Below are positions 17,791 to 28,380 of a stretch of DNA of 64,000 nt, piece after piece; the stretch's first letter is position 1, and the number at the start of each line of letters is the position of its first letter. The notes beneath the pieces were generated by a model, which did not search any database, was not told the DNA's origin, and was given only the letters and a program-made list of their open reading frames with translations. A program made the position numbers and the translations under genes. The DNA is from Bacillus sp. DNRA2 (GTDB taxonomy: Bacteria > Bacillota > Bacilli > Bacillales > Cytobacillaceae): NCBI RefSeq assembly GCF_012843265.1, contig NZ_JABAIT010000017.1, forward strand, positions 41,249-105,248, read 5' to 3'.

Positions 17791-17878
17791 TGTAATCTTA
17801 TTTTATAATGTAAATGACCAAATGAGCAGGAAAGGGAACTGTCCCCTTCCTAGTAAATTATATGAAAGGCTGTTAAAC

Positions 17879-18214
17879 ATGAATAAATCAGTTATGAATA
17901 AAGAAGAACTTTACAGTCTTGCATTTCAACTTATCCTCCATGCTGGAAATGCAAGAAGCTTTGCGATGGAAGCGATGCAAGTTGCTAAAGAAGGAAATTT
18001 TGATGAAGCGGAAGCGAAACTAACCGAAGCAGATTCCGCCTTCAACGAAGCACATCATGTTCAAACTGATTTAATCCAAAAAGAAGCAGGCGGATCGGAA
18101 TACGATATCCCTCTTATTATGATTCATGCACAAGACCATTTGATGACGGCATTGACTCTTAAAGAGTTGGCCAGAGAAATCATCGATTTGCATAAACTTA
18201 TCAAAAAGGATTAA
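17879..18214 (+). CDS. PTS lactose/cellobiose-family EIIA component
   Basis: This 111-residue all-helical phosphocarrier has the family motif MIHAQDHLMTALTLKELA (from residue 81), with the phosphoryl-accepting His in the IHAQDH segment. HPr phosphorylates EIIA, which then phosphorylates EIIB at Cys7. The ATG at 17879 is preferred because GAAAGG lies before it; a longer open frame from 17717 reads through the repeat and is artefactual. A second ATG five codons downstream is possible. The repeat R2 separates it from EIIC by 313 bases, so its expression may depend on read-through of a structured RNA. Confidence 0.9.
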   Translation: MNKSVMNKEELYSLAFQLILHAGNARSFAMEAMQVAKEGNFDEAEAKLTEADSAFNEAHHVQTDLIQKEAGGSEYDIPLIMIHAQDHLMTALTLKELAREIIDLHKLIKKD

Positions 18215-18338
18215 TCCAAAAATCAGCTTCGAGCAGGACTAAAAAAGTTAAACATTGTTGTAAAACCTTGCGAAACGCATGGTTGAGAGACGCTTTCGAC
18301 TTTCAACCGTTGTAATTGAAAATACTAGTCATTATTTA

Positions 18339-18366
18339 AAGCCCAATTTAATCTGGGCTTTTTTTA
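18339..18366 (+). terminator. Terminator between EIIA and beta-glucosidase genes
   Basis: AAGCCCA (18339-18345) pairs with TGGGCTT (18354-18360), followed by TTTTT. It may be partial, giving lower expression of the glucosidase, or the glucosidase may have its own promoter. Confidence 0.75.
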
Positions 18367-18425
18367 AATCAAACTTATTTCTCATTCTAATTCTTACAAT
18401 ATATTTAGAAAGGAAATGAAAATAA

Positions 18426-19916
<1,491 letters not shown>

Positions 19917-19986
19917 AGATTAACCGTCTGCGATTTTGTGAAGCTATAAAAATATTCTACACTAACAAATCACATTAGGGGAAAAG

Positions 19987-20029
19987 AAGACTACAATTCT
20001 TGAATTTCAAGAATGTAGTCTTTTTTTGT
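19987..20029 (+). terminator. Terminator of the PTS/glucosidase locus
   Basis: A long stem (AGACTACA..TTCTTGAA against TTCAAGAATGTAGTCT) followed by seven or more T. It separates the PTS region from the secretion island. Confidence 0.85.
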
Positions 20030-20361
20030 TCTATATAAATAAAAAATAAAAATGGTAAGAAAGACCTAAAAACGGTCGTGAAACCATTTTTTATTAATAC
20101 AATGTATAACTTATAAAATGCGGTTTCATTATGTTTGGAATTAAAAATATAGAACATTTTCCCTGTGTCTGATATTAACATGAATGCAATTATTGGGTAC
20201 AAAGCACTAGACGAAATTCGATTTATAATATGGGGCAATTTGACGAAATTAGACACAAATGGTAAAAAGTAATATAGGAAAAATAATCCAAATATTTCGA
20301 GTATTCTCGGAACGGAAGAATAAACATGGTTTATCATAATAATATTATATGATAAAAAATT
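20030..20361. other. A/T-rich intergenic region upstream of the T7SS genes
   Basis: No gene is supported in these ~330 bases. A reverse-strand frame of 120 codons (19975-20337) runs into the terminator, lacks a ribosome binding site and has skewed composition. I could not place a convincing promoter, although the T7SS promoter should be here. Confidence 0.5.
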
Positions 20362-20377
20362 TCCATATTAATATGGA
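20362..20377. promoter_or_regulatory. 16-bp perfect palindrome before yukE-like gene
   Basis: TCCATATTAATATGGA is a perfect dyad ending 28 bases before the start codon and 12 bases before the ribosome binding site. It may be an operator controlling the T7SS operon. Confidence 0.45.
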
Positions 20378-20405
20378 CAAACACGTATAAAGGAGATGGA
20401 GAAGA

Positions 20406-20702
20406 GTGTCAGGACAAATTCGTATGACTCCAGAGGATTTAAAAGCAAAAGCAACCCGCTATGAAAACGGGGCGCAACAAATTGAGGCAATTTTAAAGGA
20501 TCTTACAAATTTACAAACAGAGCTTTCCGGAGAATGGGAAGGACAAGCTTTTAGAAAATTTGACGAACAATTTCAACAGTTATCACCAAAGGTTCAAAAC
20601 TTTGCTCAATTAATGCATGATATCAACACTCAATTAAATAAAACAGCTGATGCGGTTGCAGAGCACGATGAAGCTTTATCCCGTAACTTTGGTCTTATTT
20701 AA
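20406..20702 (+). CDS. yukE: WXG100-family protein EsxA/YukE
   Basis: This 98-residue helical-hairpin protein is the hallmark substrate and component of type VII secretion. The turn motif is WEG (residues ~43-45) in LSGEWEGQAFRKF, between two amphipathic helices, and the C-terminus has the secretion-type pattern AVAEHDEALSRNFG. The N-terminus MSGQIRMTPEDLKAKATRYE is typical of YukE. The start is GTG at 20406 with AAAGGAGATGG upstream. It is the first gene of the operon, followed by a hairpin that would let it be made in excess over the membrane parts. YukE dimers bind the last ATPase domain of EssC. Confidence 0.95.
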   Translation: MSGQIRMTPEDLKAKATRYENGAQQIEAILKDLTNLQTELSGEWEGQAFRKFDEQFQQLSPKVQNFAQLMHDINTQLNKTADAVAEHDEALSRNFGLI

Positions 20703-20761
20703 CCAATTGTAAGCTTGAGTTAATTCAAACAAAGAGGATTGAGTCTTCTAAAGTCTAGGTC

Positions 20762-20795
20762 AAAGGCCACGCGACAAAGGGTTGTGTGGCTTTTG
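20762..20795 (+). terminator. Hairpin between yukE and yukD (possible attenuator)
   Basis: AAAGGCCACGCGAC can pair with GTTGTGTGGCTTTT around a short loop. The T-run is short (TTTT), so partial read-through is likely, which would keep downstream genes lower than yukE. Confidence 0.5.
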
Positions 20796-20798
20796 GTC

Positions 20799-20882
20799 AT
20801 GAAGAAATTTATTAGCTCAGGCCTAGTTATAACAGTTACCTGTGTCGGAATTTACCTTATGTTAAAAAAATGGCTTGGATAA
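20799..20882 (+). CDS. Possible 27-residue single-span membrane peptide
   Basis: A short open frame encodes MKKFISSGLVITVTCVGIYL, then MLKKWLG and stop. It has two N-terminal lysines, an ~18-residue hydrophobic span, and a KK-W end, the expected layout of a small membrane protein. Its stop overlaps the AAGGAG ribosome binding site of yukD. It lies exactly between the hairpin and yukD. Against it: no clear ribosome binding site (only TTTTGGTC). A random A/T-rich frame is possible. Confidence 0.4.
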   Translation: MKKFISSGLVITVTCVGIYLMLKKWLG

Positions 20883-20893
20883 GGAGTAGGATC

Positions 20894-21145
20894 ATGCCAA
20901 AGGATACACATATTAACGTAACCGTTGACTTTCGTGAGTGGGGTAAAGGGAGCTATGACTTGCGAATCCCTGTTCATCAACCTGTTAAACAACTTCTGCG
21001 AAACCTAGTTGAAGCCTTGAATCTTGAAATGACGAAAGAAGATTTGTTTACGATAAAAATTCCAGCAAAGGGAATTTTGCTTACGGATGATGACCGACTA
21101 ATAGATTATCCGGTAGCAAACGGTGATGTTTTACTAGTTTTATAG
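20894..21145 (+). CDS. yukD: EsaB/YukD ubiquitin-like T7SS protein
   Basis: This 83-residue protein has a ubiquitin-like beta-grasp pattern: THINVTVDFREWGKGSYDLR, a central helix (VKQLLRNLVEALNLEM) and a final strand NGDVLLVL. YukD/EsaB is a cytoplasmic component required for T7SSb function and lacks the Gly-Gly tail needed for conjugation, as here. AAGGAG precedes the ATG at 20894; the longer frame from 20870 starts inside the small upstream frame. It lies in conserved order between yukE and essB. Confidence 0.92.
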   Translation: MPKDTHINVTVDFREWGKGSYDLRIPVHQPVKQLLRNLVEALNLEMTKEDLFTIKIPAKGILLTDDDRLIDYPVANGDVLLVL

Positions 21146-21213
21146 AAGAAAGGGTCACTTCTCCCCTCCCTTTCCAAAAGTAAGAGCGTAACACGAAAAA
21201 GGAGTCGAAAGAC

Positions 21214-22395
21214 ATGAAGGAAACAACGCTAAATATGGAGTCATTAAACCTCCAATTTTTAATTTATGAGGACCTATGGCAGTTGAAATTGCCAAAATCA
21301 CAAACCCACGTGAATGATATACAGCATTTGTCGATGATGAATGGTGCCTCAGATTTATTTTTACCGGCAGTTATTGAAGAGGAAGAGGACCTAGTTACCT
21401 TTTCGTTTTTGATCAATCAAAGAGCGAAAACATGGGAAGAAGTACGCAAACTAAATCGAAGTGATAAGCTTCGTTTGTTGTGTAATGTTGCCCGCTTCAA
21501 AAAATGCCTTTCCTCACGTATTACTTTCTTCTTACATCCGGATAATTTGGTATTTGATGATAATCTTATGCCGAAGCTGGCATATCGCGGAATCCGAGAT
21601 TTAGTTCCCCCTTATGAGGTGAATGAAGCAAAATTTCTTCTTCAATATAAATGCTTAATTATTGCATTATTTTCAAAAAAATATAGCTTTGAAGAACTTT
21701 ATTACGGTTCATTAGCTAATGTCAAAGAAAGCGATTTTGAGCGAAAAATTGTTACGATTGAGGACTTTGATGCTTTGTTTAACTTTTTACAAACAAGTTA
21801 TCTGAAAGAGGTTACCGAGCATGAAAAAACGATGCAAGTTGTACCTAAAAAACGATTCCGGCTTTTTAAGGGAATAGCATTCTCGATGATAACTCTATCC
21901 ATTCTTCTAGCTATCCCATTAATCTATTTCGGATTTGTTAAACTTCCATCTCAAGGACATCTACTCGAGGCTAATCATGCCTTTTTATCAAACGATTACG
22001 GGAATGTGATAAAAGAGTTGGAAGGACAAAATCTGGAAAAGCTCCCGAAAGATAGCAAGTATATGCTGGCTGTTTCTTACATACAAAAGGAAAAACTTTC
22101 AAAAGACCAAAAGGAAGCATTCCTAAAAAATGTTGATTTGAAAAGCAACACAAATTATTTATTATATTGGATTTACAACGGCAGGGGTGAGTTAGATCAG
22201 TCGATGGACCTCGCCAAATTTCTGGATGATCCCAATTTGATCATACACGGACTGATTAAACAAATGGATCAGGTGAAAAAAGATCCGGAATTAAAAGGTA
22301 CGGAACGTGAAGAAAAAATGGATAATTACATGGATCAATATGAGAAATACAAAGAGAAGTACGGACTAGACGATAACACTATAAAACCAGAATAA
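21214..22395 (+). CDS. yukC: EssB/YukC T7SS membrane component
   Basis: This 393-residue protein matches EssB: a cytoplasmic pseudokinase-like domain (~1-215; SRITFFLHPDNLVFDDN resembles a kinase catalytic loop without a catalytic role) and one membrane segment (~222-245). The extracytoplasmic helical domain (~246-393) ends in a charged coiled tail. EssB forms the membrane platform with EssC. AAAGGAG lies before the ATG. It is 58 bases upstream of essC in the conserved order. Confidence 0.92.
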   Translation: MKETTLNMESLNLQFLIYEDLWQLKLPKSQTHVNDIQHLSMMNGASDLFLPAVIEEEEDLVTFSFLINQRAKTWEEVRKLNRSDKLRLLCNVARFKKCLSSRITFFLHPDNLVFDDNLMPKLAYRGIRDLVPPYEVNEAKFLLQYKCLIIALFSKKYSFEELYYGSLANVKESDFERKIVTIEDFDALFNFLQTSYLKEVTEHEKTMQVVPKKRFRLFKGIAFSMITLSILLAIPLIYFGFVKLPSQGHLLEANHAFLSNDYGNVIKELEGQNLEKLPKDSKYMLAVSYIQKEKLSKDQKEAFLKNVDLKSNTNYLLYWIYNGRGELDQSMDLAKFLDDPNLIIHGLIKQMDQVKKDPELKGTEREEKMDNYMDQYEKYKEKYGLDDNTIKPE

Positions 22396-22453
22396 CAGTA
22401 GGGATATTGCGAACGGAATATATGTTTTTATTTGATTGGAAAGGGAGAGAAAG

Positions 22454-25400
22454 ATGGCGCAACGATTATTACTGCTGAGTTGTGGGGAGCAATTGCATAA
22501 ATGCCATTTAAAGGTAAATGAACCGAAGAAATTGACGATTGGGAACGATTTATCCAGTACGATTACCTTTAGTAATTTCGACTATTCATTGTCAATTGGT
22601 TGGAATGGTGAATCCTGTTTGGTCGGAGAAAATCAACTCAATGTGAACGAGCGTTTAAAACTGAAGCATCACGATTTCACGATGCAGCTTTTTTTGATAG
22701 AAAGCAAGCAACCGTACGTATATGATACGACGCAGCGCTATAATCTTACGTTTGGTTCAAATGAATTTGACGATGTATGTGTAAAAAGTTCGACTGCTGA
22801 TTTTATTTTTATTCGGGAGGAACTGGAAGCTCCGTTTAAATTGATCGTAAATAAAGGTCAGATTTTCCATAACTATCTTCAGACTAATGGCGATATTTGG
22901 CTAGAGCCAGGAGATGAGCTCTATTTTGATGGTTGTTTAGTTCGAATTGGCAAGGATTCAATTGGTATTCTCACTCCAGAGTCGATTGTGCAGACTAAAT
23001 TAGTACGTTTGTATGGAGAGAATCGAGTCTTCGGGGAGAACTATCCTGATTACCATCGTTCTCCGCGAATTATTTATCGAGCGCCGGAAGAAAAACGCAG
23101 AATCGCCAAACCGTCTAATAAACCTGGAAAACCGAGTGAACAACTGGCCAGGACAATTGTTCCTTCAATTGTAATGATCGTGGCAACCGTATTAATCGCG
23201 TTTATGCGGACGAATGCTATTTATATTATCGCGATGCTTGCGATGACTGTAACAACAGTCATTTTTGCGATTACTTCTTATTTGAAAAATCTTAAGCAGT
23301 ATCGGATTAATTTAAAGGAACGAGACAGTAGTTACCGTGATTATTTAAAAGATAAGACGAAAGAGCTTTATCAGGCTAGAAAAGAACAACGACATTCGCT
23401 TGAGTATCATTATCCAGGTGTAGACCAAATGCGGACGATGGCGATGAACGTTCATTCACGTATTTATGAAAAGACGATGTTTCACCATGACTTCCTGATG
23501 TACCGAACTGGTTTGGGGAGAGCGAAAACGAGCTTTGATATTGAATTTAATATTGAAGAGTTTACTCAAGAAAAGGATGAACTAGTCGAGGAAGCTCGAG
23601 CAATTCGTTCGCAATACCTTACACTTGATCATGTCCCGATAGTCACATCGTTAATGAAAGGTCCGGTTGGCTATATTGGATCGCGTCAGCTTGTACTCGA
23701 GCAACTTCAAATGCTTGTGATGCAGTTGTCGCTATTTCATAGCTATCACGAATTGCAATTCGTTACGATTTTTCCGGAAGAGGAAAAGGGAACTTGGGAA
23801 TGGATGCGCTGGCTTCCTCATGCGAGCCTTAGAGATATCAATGTGCGCGGATTTGTTTATCATGAGCGCTCACGTGACCAAGTACTAAATTCACTATATC
23901 AAATCTTAAAAGAGCGCAAGTTAGCAGTTGATGAAAAAAAGAATAAAAATGAAAAATTCTATTTCTCACCTCATTATGTCGTATTGATAACAGATGAAAA
24001 ATTGATTTTGGATCATTCTGTTATGGAGTATTTTAATGAAGATCCGCGCGAGCTTGGCGTTTCGCTTGTGTTTGTTCAAGATGTCATGCAGTCACTGCCC
24101 GAGCATGTGAAGACTGTCATTGATATTCGTGATGCAGCCAATGGAAATATTCTTCTTGAGGAAGGGGAACTAGTCAATCGCAGCTTCACCCCAGACCATT
24201 TTCCAGAGGAGTTTAATAAAGAAGATTTTTCACGGAGTTTGGCACCGCTAAACCATTTACAAAATTTAAAGAATTCCATTCCAGAGAGTGTGACTTTCCT
24301 TGAAATGTATGGGGTTGAGAAGGTGGAAGAACTCTCGATATCAAAGCGATGGGCGAAAAATGAAACCTATAAAAGCTTGGCTGTTCCTCTTGGCTTGCGC
24401 GGGAAAGAGGATTTGGTCAGCCTAAATCTGCATGAAAAAGCACATGGTCCTCATGGTTTGGTCGCAGGTACAACAGGTTCTGGTAAATCGGAAATCATCC
24501 AATCTTATATTCTATCACTGGCAGTGAATTTTCATCCACATGAAGTAGCATTTCTGCTGATTGACTATAAAGGCGGTGGGATGGCAAATTTATTTAAAAA
24601 TTTGCCTCACTTATTGGGGACGATTACGAACTTGGATGGAGCTCAGTCAATGCGGGCGCTTGCTTCAATTAAAGCAGAATTACAAAAGCGACAGCGCTTA
24701 TTTGGCGAATATGATGTCAACCATATCAATCAATATCAAAAACTCTATAAATCGGGTGAGGCTAATGAGCCAATGCCGCATTTATTTTTAATTTCAGACG
24801 AATTTGCAGAGCTTAAATCAGAACAACCTGAATTTATGAAAGAGCTTGTTTCGACAGCTCGGATTGGACGGTCACTAGGAATTCATCTTATTTTAGCGAC
24901 GCAAAAGCCTAGCGGTGTTGTTGACGATCAAATATGGTCGAACTCAAAATTTAAGCTGGCATTAAAGGTCCAAAACTCAAGCGATTCGATGGAAATTTTG
25001 AAAACGCCTGATGCAGCCGAAATCACCCTACCAGGACGTTCCTATCTACAAGTCGGCAATAATGAGATTTACGAGCTATTTCAAAGTGCTTGGAGCGGAG
25101 CCGATTACATTCCTGATAAAAATGATGAAGATTTACAGGACACAACGATATACGCCATCAATGAACTAGGACAATATGACATTCTATCTGATGATTTAAG
25201 TGGGCTTTCAAGGAAAAAATCAATCTCGAAGGTCCCGACTGAACTCGACGCTGTCATAGATTACATCCAGTTTTACACGAAGGAAAACAATATCGAGGAG
25301 CTGCCTAGACCGTGGTTGCCACCGCTACCGGAACAAGTTTATTTGAATGAATTAAACTCTATAAACTTTAACGTGGAATGGAAGGGGCCGAAACGTCCGC

Positions 25401-27007
25401 TTGTTGCTACGATTGGTTTATTGGATCAACCAGAATTGCAGTCTCAAGTTCCTTTGACTTTAGATTTATCTAAAGAAGGACATATTGCTGTGTATTCTAG
25501 TCCAGGGTATGGAAAATCGACATTTTTACAATCGTTGGTCATGGATTTAGCTAGACAAAATAATCCAGAACAATTGAATGTTTATCTATTAGATTTTGGA
25601 ACCAACGGATTGTTGCCATTATCAGGACTACCGCATGTAGCAGATACCATTATGGTTGATGAAGTGGAAAAGATGGAAAAGTTCTTACGTAGAATGGCGA
25701 ACTTATTGAAAGAGCGAAAACAAAAACTAAGTAAACATGGTATGGCGAATATTAGTATGTATGAACAAGCTAGTGATGAATGCATTGCTAATATTGCCAT
25801 TGTCATTGATAACTATGAAGCTGTTCGCGAATCTGGCTTTGCGGATGGATTTGAAACATTAATCACTCAAATTGCTCGTGAAGGAGTTAGTGTAGGCATT
25901 TATCTTGTTATCAGTGCAGGTCGCCAAAATTCTTTACGTATGTCATTAACTTCAAATATTAAAACTCAAATAGCACTATTTTTAATTGAACAAAATGAAG
26001 CACGTTCAATTGTAGGAAGAACAGATATACAAAGTGAAGAGCTACCTGGTCGTGGATTAGTCAAGCTAGAAACTCCAACCTTATTTCAAACAGCGCTTCC
26101 AGCAAAAGGCGAGGATCCACTGCAAATCATTAGTAATCTTCAATTTGAATCAAAAAATATGGCTGATACATGGAATGGAAAACGACCTAAACCAATTCCA
26201 ATGGTTCCAGACGTTTTATTGTTTGATGAATTGGCAAGCAGGGTTGATACGGTGGAGATAGTTAACAATAGTCAAGTCACATTTGGTGTTGATACAAATG
26301 AGGTTAAGCCAGTACCGTTCCAAATTCAAAAGGTATCACCGTTTATTATTACTGGGAATGAATATGCCAAAACAACGAATGTTATGGAAATCTTAATAGA
26401 TTCATATATTGAGCAGCCTGGGACGCAGGTCATCGTGATAGACAATGATCAATATAATTATGCAGGCTATCGGGATAAGGAATGCGTATATGGACAAGGA
26501 CGTGACTTCTTCTTGCAATCACTCGATGATATTTTGAACTGGTTTAATGCCAGAAGAGATGCTGTAAATCATTTGCGGAAGTCTGGTGCATCAAGTGAAG
26601 AATTGATGAATGTTTATCAAGAAATGAATCCTGTCAACATTGTAATTACTGACCATGCGATGTTAAAAAACAAATTAGATTCACAAACTGAAGATAGATT
26701 TATAGAGGTACTCAAGCAATCTCGGGAGTACAACATTAACTTTATTATTGCTTCTCAGCTGCAATTGCTTGAAGGCTATGATTCATTATCCAAGTATTTA
26801 AGAGAGCATGGAAACGGTCTTTTATTCAATGAATTCAAGAAACAAAATGTGTTCAACTTCACCAACGGCGGTTCATATGAAAAGAACCTCAAAGAAGATG
26901 AAGCCTATTACATTGCCAATAATTCATTTGTCAAAATGAAAACAGCTAAAAAGGGAGGTAAAGTAAATGAAAATGTTCAGAACAAAAGGCCTTCTTACGC
27001 AAATTAA
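22454..27007 (+). CDS. essC: EssC/YukBA FtsK-SpoIIIE-type T7SS ATPase
   Basis: This 1517-residue motor has two FHA-like domains at the N-terminus (~1-190) and two adjacent membrane segments (~234-277). Three ATPase domains follow. D1 has a full Walker A, AGTTGSGKSE (Lys678), and Walker B-type FLLIDYKGGG. D2 has SSPGYGKST (Lys1021). D3 is degenerate, with GNEYAKTT (~1301-1308) in place of GxxGKT. This arrangement is the normal one in T7SSb. The ATG at 22454 has GGGAGAGAAAG upstream; a TTG six codons earlier is less likely. EssC energises export and selects substrates through D3. The next gene starts 41 bases before its stop. Confidence 0.95.
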   Translation: MAQRLLLLSCGEQLHKCHLKVNEPKKLTIGNDLSSTITFSNFDYSLSIGWNGESCLVGENQLNVNERLKLKHHDFTMQLFLIESKQPYVYDTTQRYNLTFGSNEFDDVCVKSSTADFIFIREELEAPFKLIVNKGQIFHNYLQTNGDIWLEPGDELYFDGCLVRIGKDSIGILTPESIVQTKLVRLYGENRVFGENYPDYHRSPRIIYRAPEEKRRIAKPSNKPGKPSEQLARTIVPSIVMIVATVLIAFMRTNAIYIIAMLAMTVTTVIFAITSYLKNLKQYRINLKERDSSYRDYLKDKTKELYQARKEQRHSLEYHYPGVDQMRTMAMNVHSRIYEKTMFHHDFLMYRTGLGRAKTSFDIEFNIEEFTQEKDELVEEARAIRSQYLTLDHVPIVTSLMKGPVGYIGSRQLVLEQLQMLVMQLSLFHSYHELQFVTIFPEEEKGTWEWMRWLPHASLRDINVRGFVYHERSRDQVLNSLYQILKERKLAVDEKKNKNEKFYFSPHYVVLITDEKLILDHSVMEYFNEDPRELGVSLVFVQDVMQSLPEHVKTVIDIRDAANGNILLEEGELVNRSFTPDHFPEEFNKEDFSRSLAPLNHLQNLKNSIPESVTFLEMYGVEKVEELSISKRWAKNETYKSLAVPLGLRGKEDLVSLNLHEKAHGPHGLVAGTTGSGKSEIIQSYILSLAVNFHPHEVAFLLIDYKGGGMANLFKNLPHLLGTITNLDGAQSMRALASIKAELQKRQRLFGEYDVNHINQYQKLYKSGEANEPMPHLFLISDEFAELKSEQPEFMKELVSTARIGRSLGIHLILATQKPSGVVDDQIWSNSKFKLALKVQNSSDSMEILKTPDAAEITLPGRSYLQVGNNEIYELFQSAWSGADYIPDKNDEDLQDTTIYAINELGQYDILSDDLSGLSRKKSISKVPTELDAVIDYIQFYTKENNIEELPRPWLPPLPEQVYLNELNSINFNVEWKGPKRPLVATIGLLDQPELQSQVPLTLDLSKEGHIAVYSSPGYGKSTFLQSLVMDLARQNNPEQLNVYLLDFGTNGLLPLSGLPHVADTIMVDEVEKMEKFLRRMANLLKERKQKLSKHGMANISMYEQASDECIANIAIVIDNYEAVRESGFADGFETLITQIAREGVSVGIYLVISAGRQNSLRMSLTSNIKTQIALFLIEQNEARSIVGRTDIQSEELPGRGLVKLETPTLFQTALPAKGEDPLQIISNLQFESKNMADTWNGKRPKPIPMVPDVLLFDELASRVDTVEIVNNSQVTFGVDTNEVKPVPFQIQKVSPFIITGNEYAKTTNVMEILIDSYIEQPGTQVIVIDNDQYNYAGYRDKECVYGQGRDFFLQSLDDILNWFNARRDAVNHLRKSGASSEELMNVYQEMNPVNIVITDHAMLKNKLDSQTEDRFIEVLKQSREYNINFIIASQLQLLEGYDSLSKYLREHGNGLLFNEFKKQNVFNFTNGGSYEKNLKEDEAYYIANNSFVKMKTAKKGGKVNENVQNKRPSYAN

Positions 27008-28097
27008 TAATACACATTTAGATGGACGGATTTTTGTTTCAATTAATATCGGGGTGGGCTTCAGCTCATCCTGGATATATGCAGATGATGAACGTAAATT
27101 TCTAGGGTCAGCTACTTCAAAATTATTTTCCAATTATATAAAAGCGGTAGTTAAAGAAAAATATTCCTTAGATATTCATAGTATTGTCTCGATGAATTCT
27201 ACAAGTTTTTTCTGGGAGTCATCTGAGGATCATTATCTTCAGGAAACTGAGAATATCATAAACGAGATGGTAAACCCGGTGATTAATGAATCTTTATTTA
27301 AACTTGAAAAACAAGAAACGATTGAGAGATTTAAGACAAATTATAAGAACTTAGAATTCCGCGGTCGGATGAAAATGCTAGAGTTTTCAAGTAAAAATCG
27401 AGATTATCATTTTGATCAATTAGCGATGGACTTGCAAAATGTTGATCTTGAAAATGTGAAACTTTTACAGAAGAACTTATTAATCCCGGATAATATATTT
27501 TTATTTTTCCATGGTAATGCAAACAAAGAAGACCTGAAAAATTTGAAACTTCCTACATTAACAAATAAGAATGTAAGATTTCTATTTGAAATTCCGAATC
27601 TTGCTGACCTTCAAGATGAATCTTTAGTGGTAAATAGTAAAGGTAACTACCAATGTGGTTGTATAAAATTTGAAAGACTTCCTCAAGAAAACAATTTAAC
27701 GAAAGAATATACAGTCCTAGACATCATTGCGGAAATCATGTTTAACGGGGATTATACCCTCGACGTAGATCTTTTAGATGCAAGCATTACTTACTACAAA
27801 CATCCTTTAAAAACATATAAAAACGAGGTCTTAAATTGTCTAACGGAAGAACATGTTGAAATTGCAAAAGCTAATCTATTAAAAAGATTAGGTAAAAGTT
27901 TAGCCCTCTATCCAAACGAATTTACAGAAACAGCCGGCAGGTTATTTTTTAATAAAATCAATATTTTTGAGTGGAAAGAAACTATATTGGATATTGACTA
28001 TCAATCAATAAAAGAATTTCTCGATTCCAGAGATTATCAGATTAGAGAGGGATACTTAATGTATCACAAGGAGGATATAGAAAGTGGGATCATCTAA
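26967..28097 (+). CDS. M16-peptidase-like protein in the T7SS operon (no catalytic motif)
   Basis: This 376-residue protein overlaps the end of essC by 41 bases and has its own AAGGGAGG site. The layout recalls one M16 (insulinase/pitrilysin-like) half: N-terminal VSINIGVGFSSS, a helix with ENIINEMVNPVINESLFKLEKQ, and the strand-turn LLIPDNIFLFFHGNANKEDL, which parallels the typical end of an M16 repeat. The HXXEH zinc motif is absent, so it would be a non-catalytic, chamber-type homologue. No signal peptide or membrane segment is seen. EsaA/YueB usually follows essC in Bacillus and is absent here. The family call is from pattern memory and needs a profile search. Confidence 0.5.
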   Translation: MKMFRTKGLLTQINNTHLDGRIFVSINIGVGFSSSWIYADDERKFLGSATSKLFSNYIKAVVKEKYSLDIHSIVSMNSTSFFWESSEDHYLQETENIINEMVNPVINESLFKLEKQETIERFKTNYKNLEFRGRMKMLEFSSKNRDYHFDQLAMDLQNVDLENVKLLQKNLLIPDNIFLFFHGNANKEDLKNLKLPTLTNKNVRFLFEIPNLADLQDESLVVNSKGNYQCGCIKFERLPQENNLTKEYTVLDIIAEIMFNGDYTLDVDLLDASITYYKHPLKTYKNEVLNCLTEEHVEIAKANLLKRLGKSLALYPNEFTETAGRLFFNKINIFEWKETILDIDYQSIKEFLDSRDYQIREGYLMYHKEDIESGII

Positions 28098-28380
28098 AGA
28101 AATCTTTTTAAAAGTAGACGAATTTGATGCAGAATTGAAAGCGTTAGAGGGCAGTGTTACAAGCATATCTAAGGTGAAATCGGACGATATTAAAAATGTG
28201 AATAAGAAGGTCATTTTAGAGTCAATGGATATCATGCATTCAATTATTACCACTTTCACCAGTAGCATTGAAGCATACGTAAAGCTTTCAAAAAAGGATA
28301 TTAAAGAAGCAGAATCGATGAAGGAAAAGTGGATTACTAAGGATAATGAATTGGCAAATAGTATAAAAGGAGGAAAATGA
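28084..28380 (+). CDS. Small helical T7SS effector-partner protein (WXG100-like)
   Basis: This 98-residue, almost entirely helical protein (VDEFDAELKALEGSVTSISK at the start) has the size and position of the small partners (YwqI/TIGR04197 type) encoded directly upstream of LXG proteins. Such partners pair with the LXG helical domain and present it to the secretion machine. It lacks a WXG turn. The start is GTG with AAGGAGG nine bases upstream, overlapping the M16-like gene by 14 bases. Its stop overlaps the LXG start (ATGA). Confidence 0.7.
   Translation: MGSSKEIFLKVDEFDAELKALEGSVTSISKVKSDDIKNVNKKVILESMDIMHSIITTFTSSIEAYVKLSKKDIKEAESMKEKWITKDNELANSIKGGK

Noticed and set aside
17717..17878. 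N-terminal extension of the EIIA protein
   Set aside because: The extra codons are repeat R2 sequence; the ATG at 17879 has a ribosome binding site and gives the normal family length.
19975..20337. 120-codon reverse-strand frame with hydrophobic stretches
   Set aside because: It runs through a terminator, has no ribosome binding site and is composed of A/T-rich low-complexity codons.
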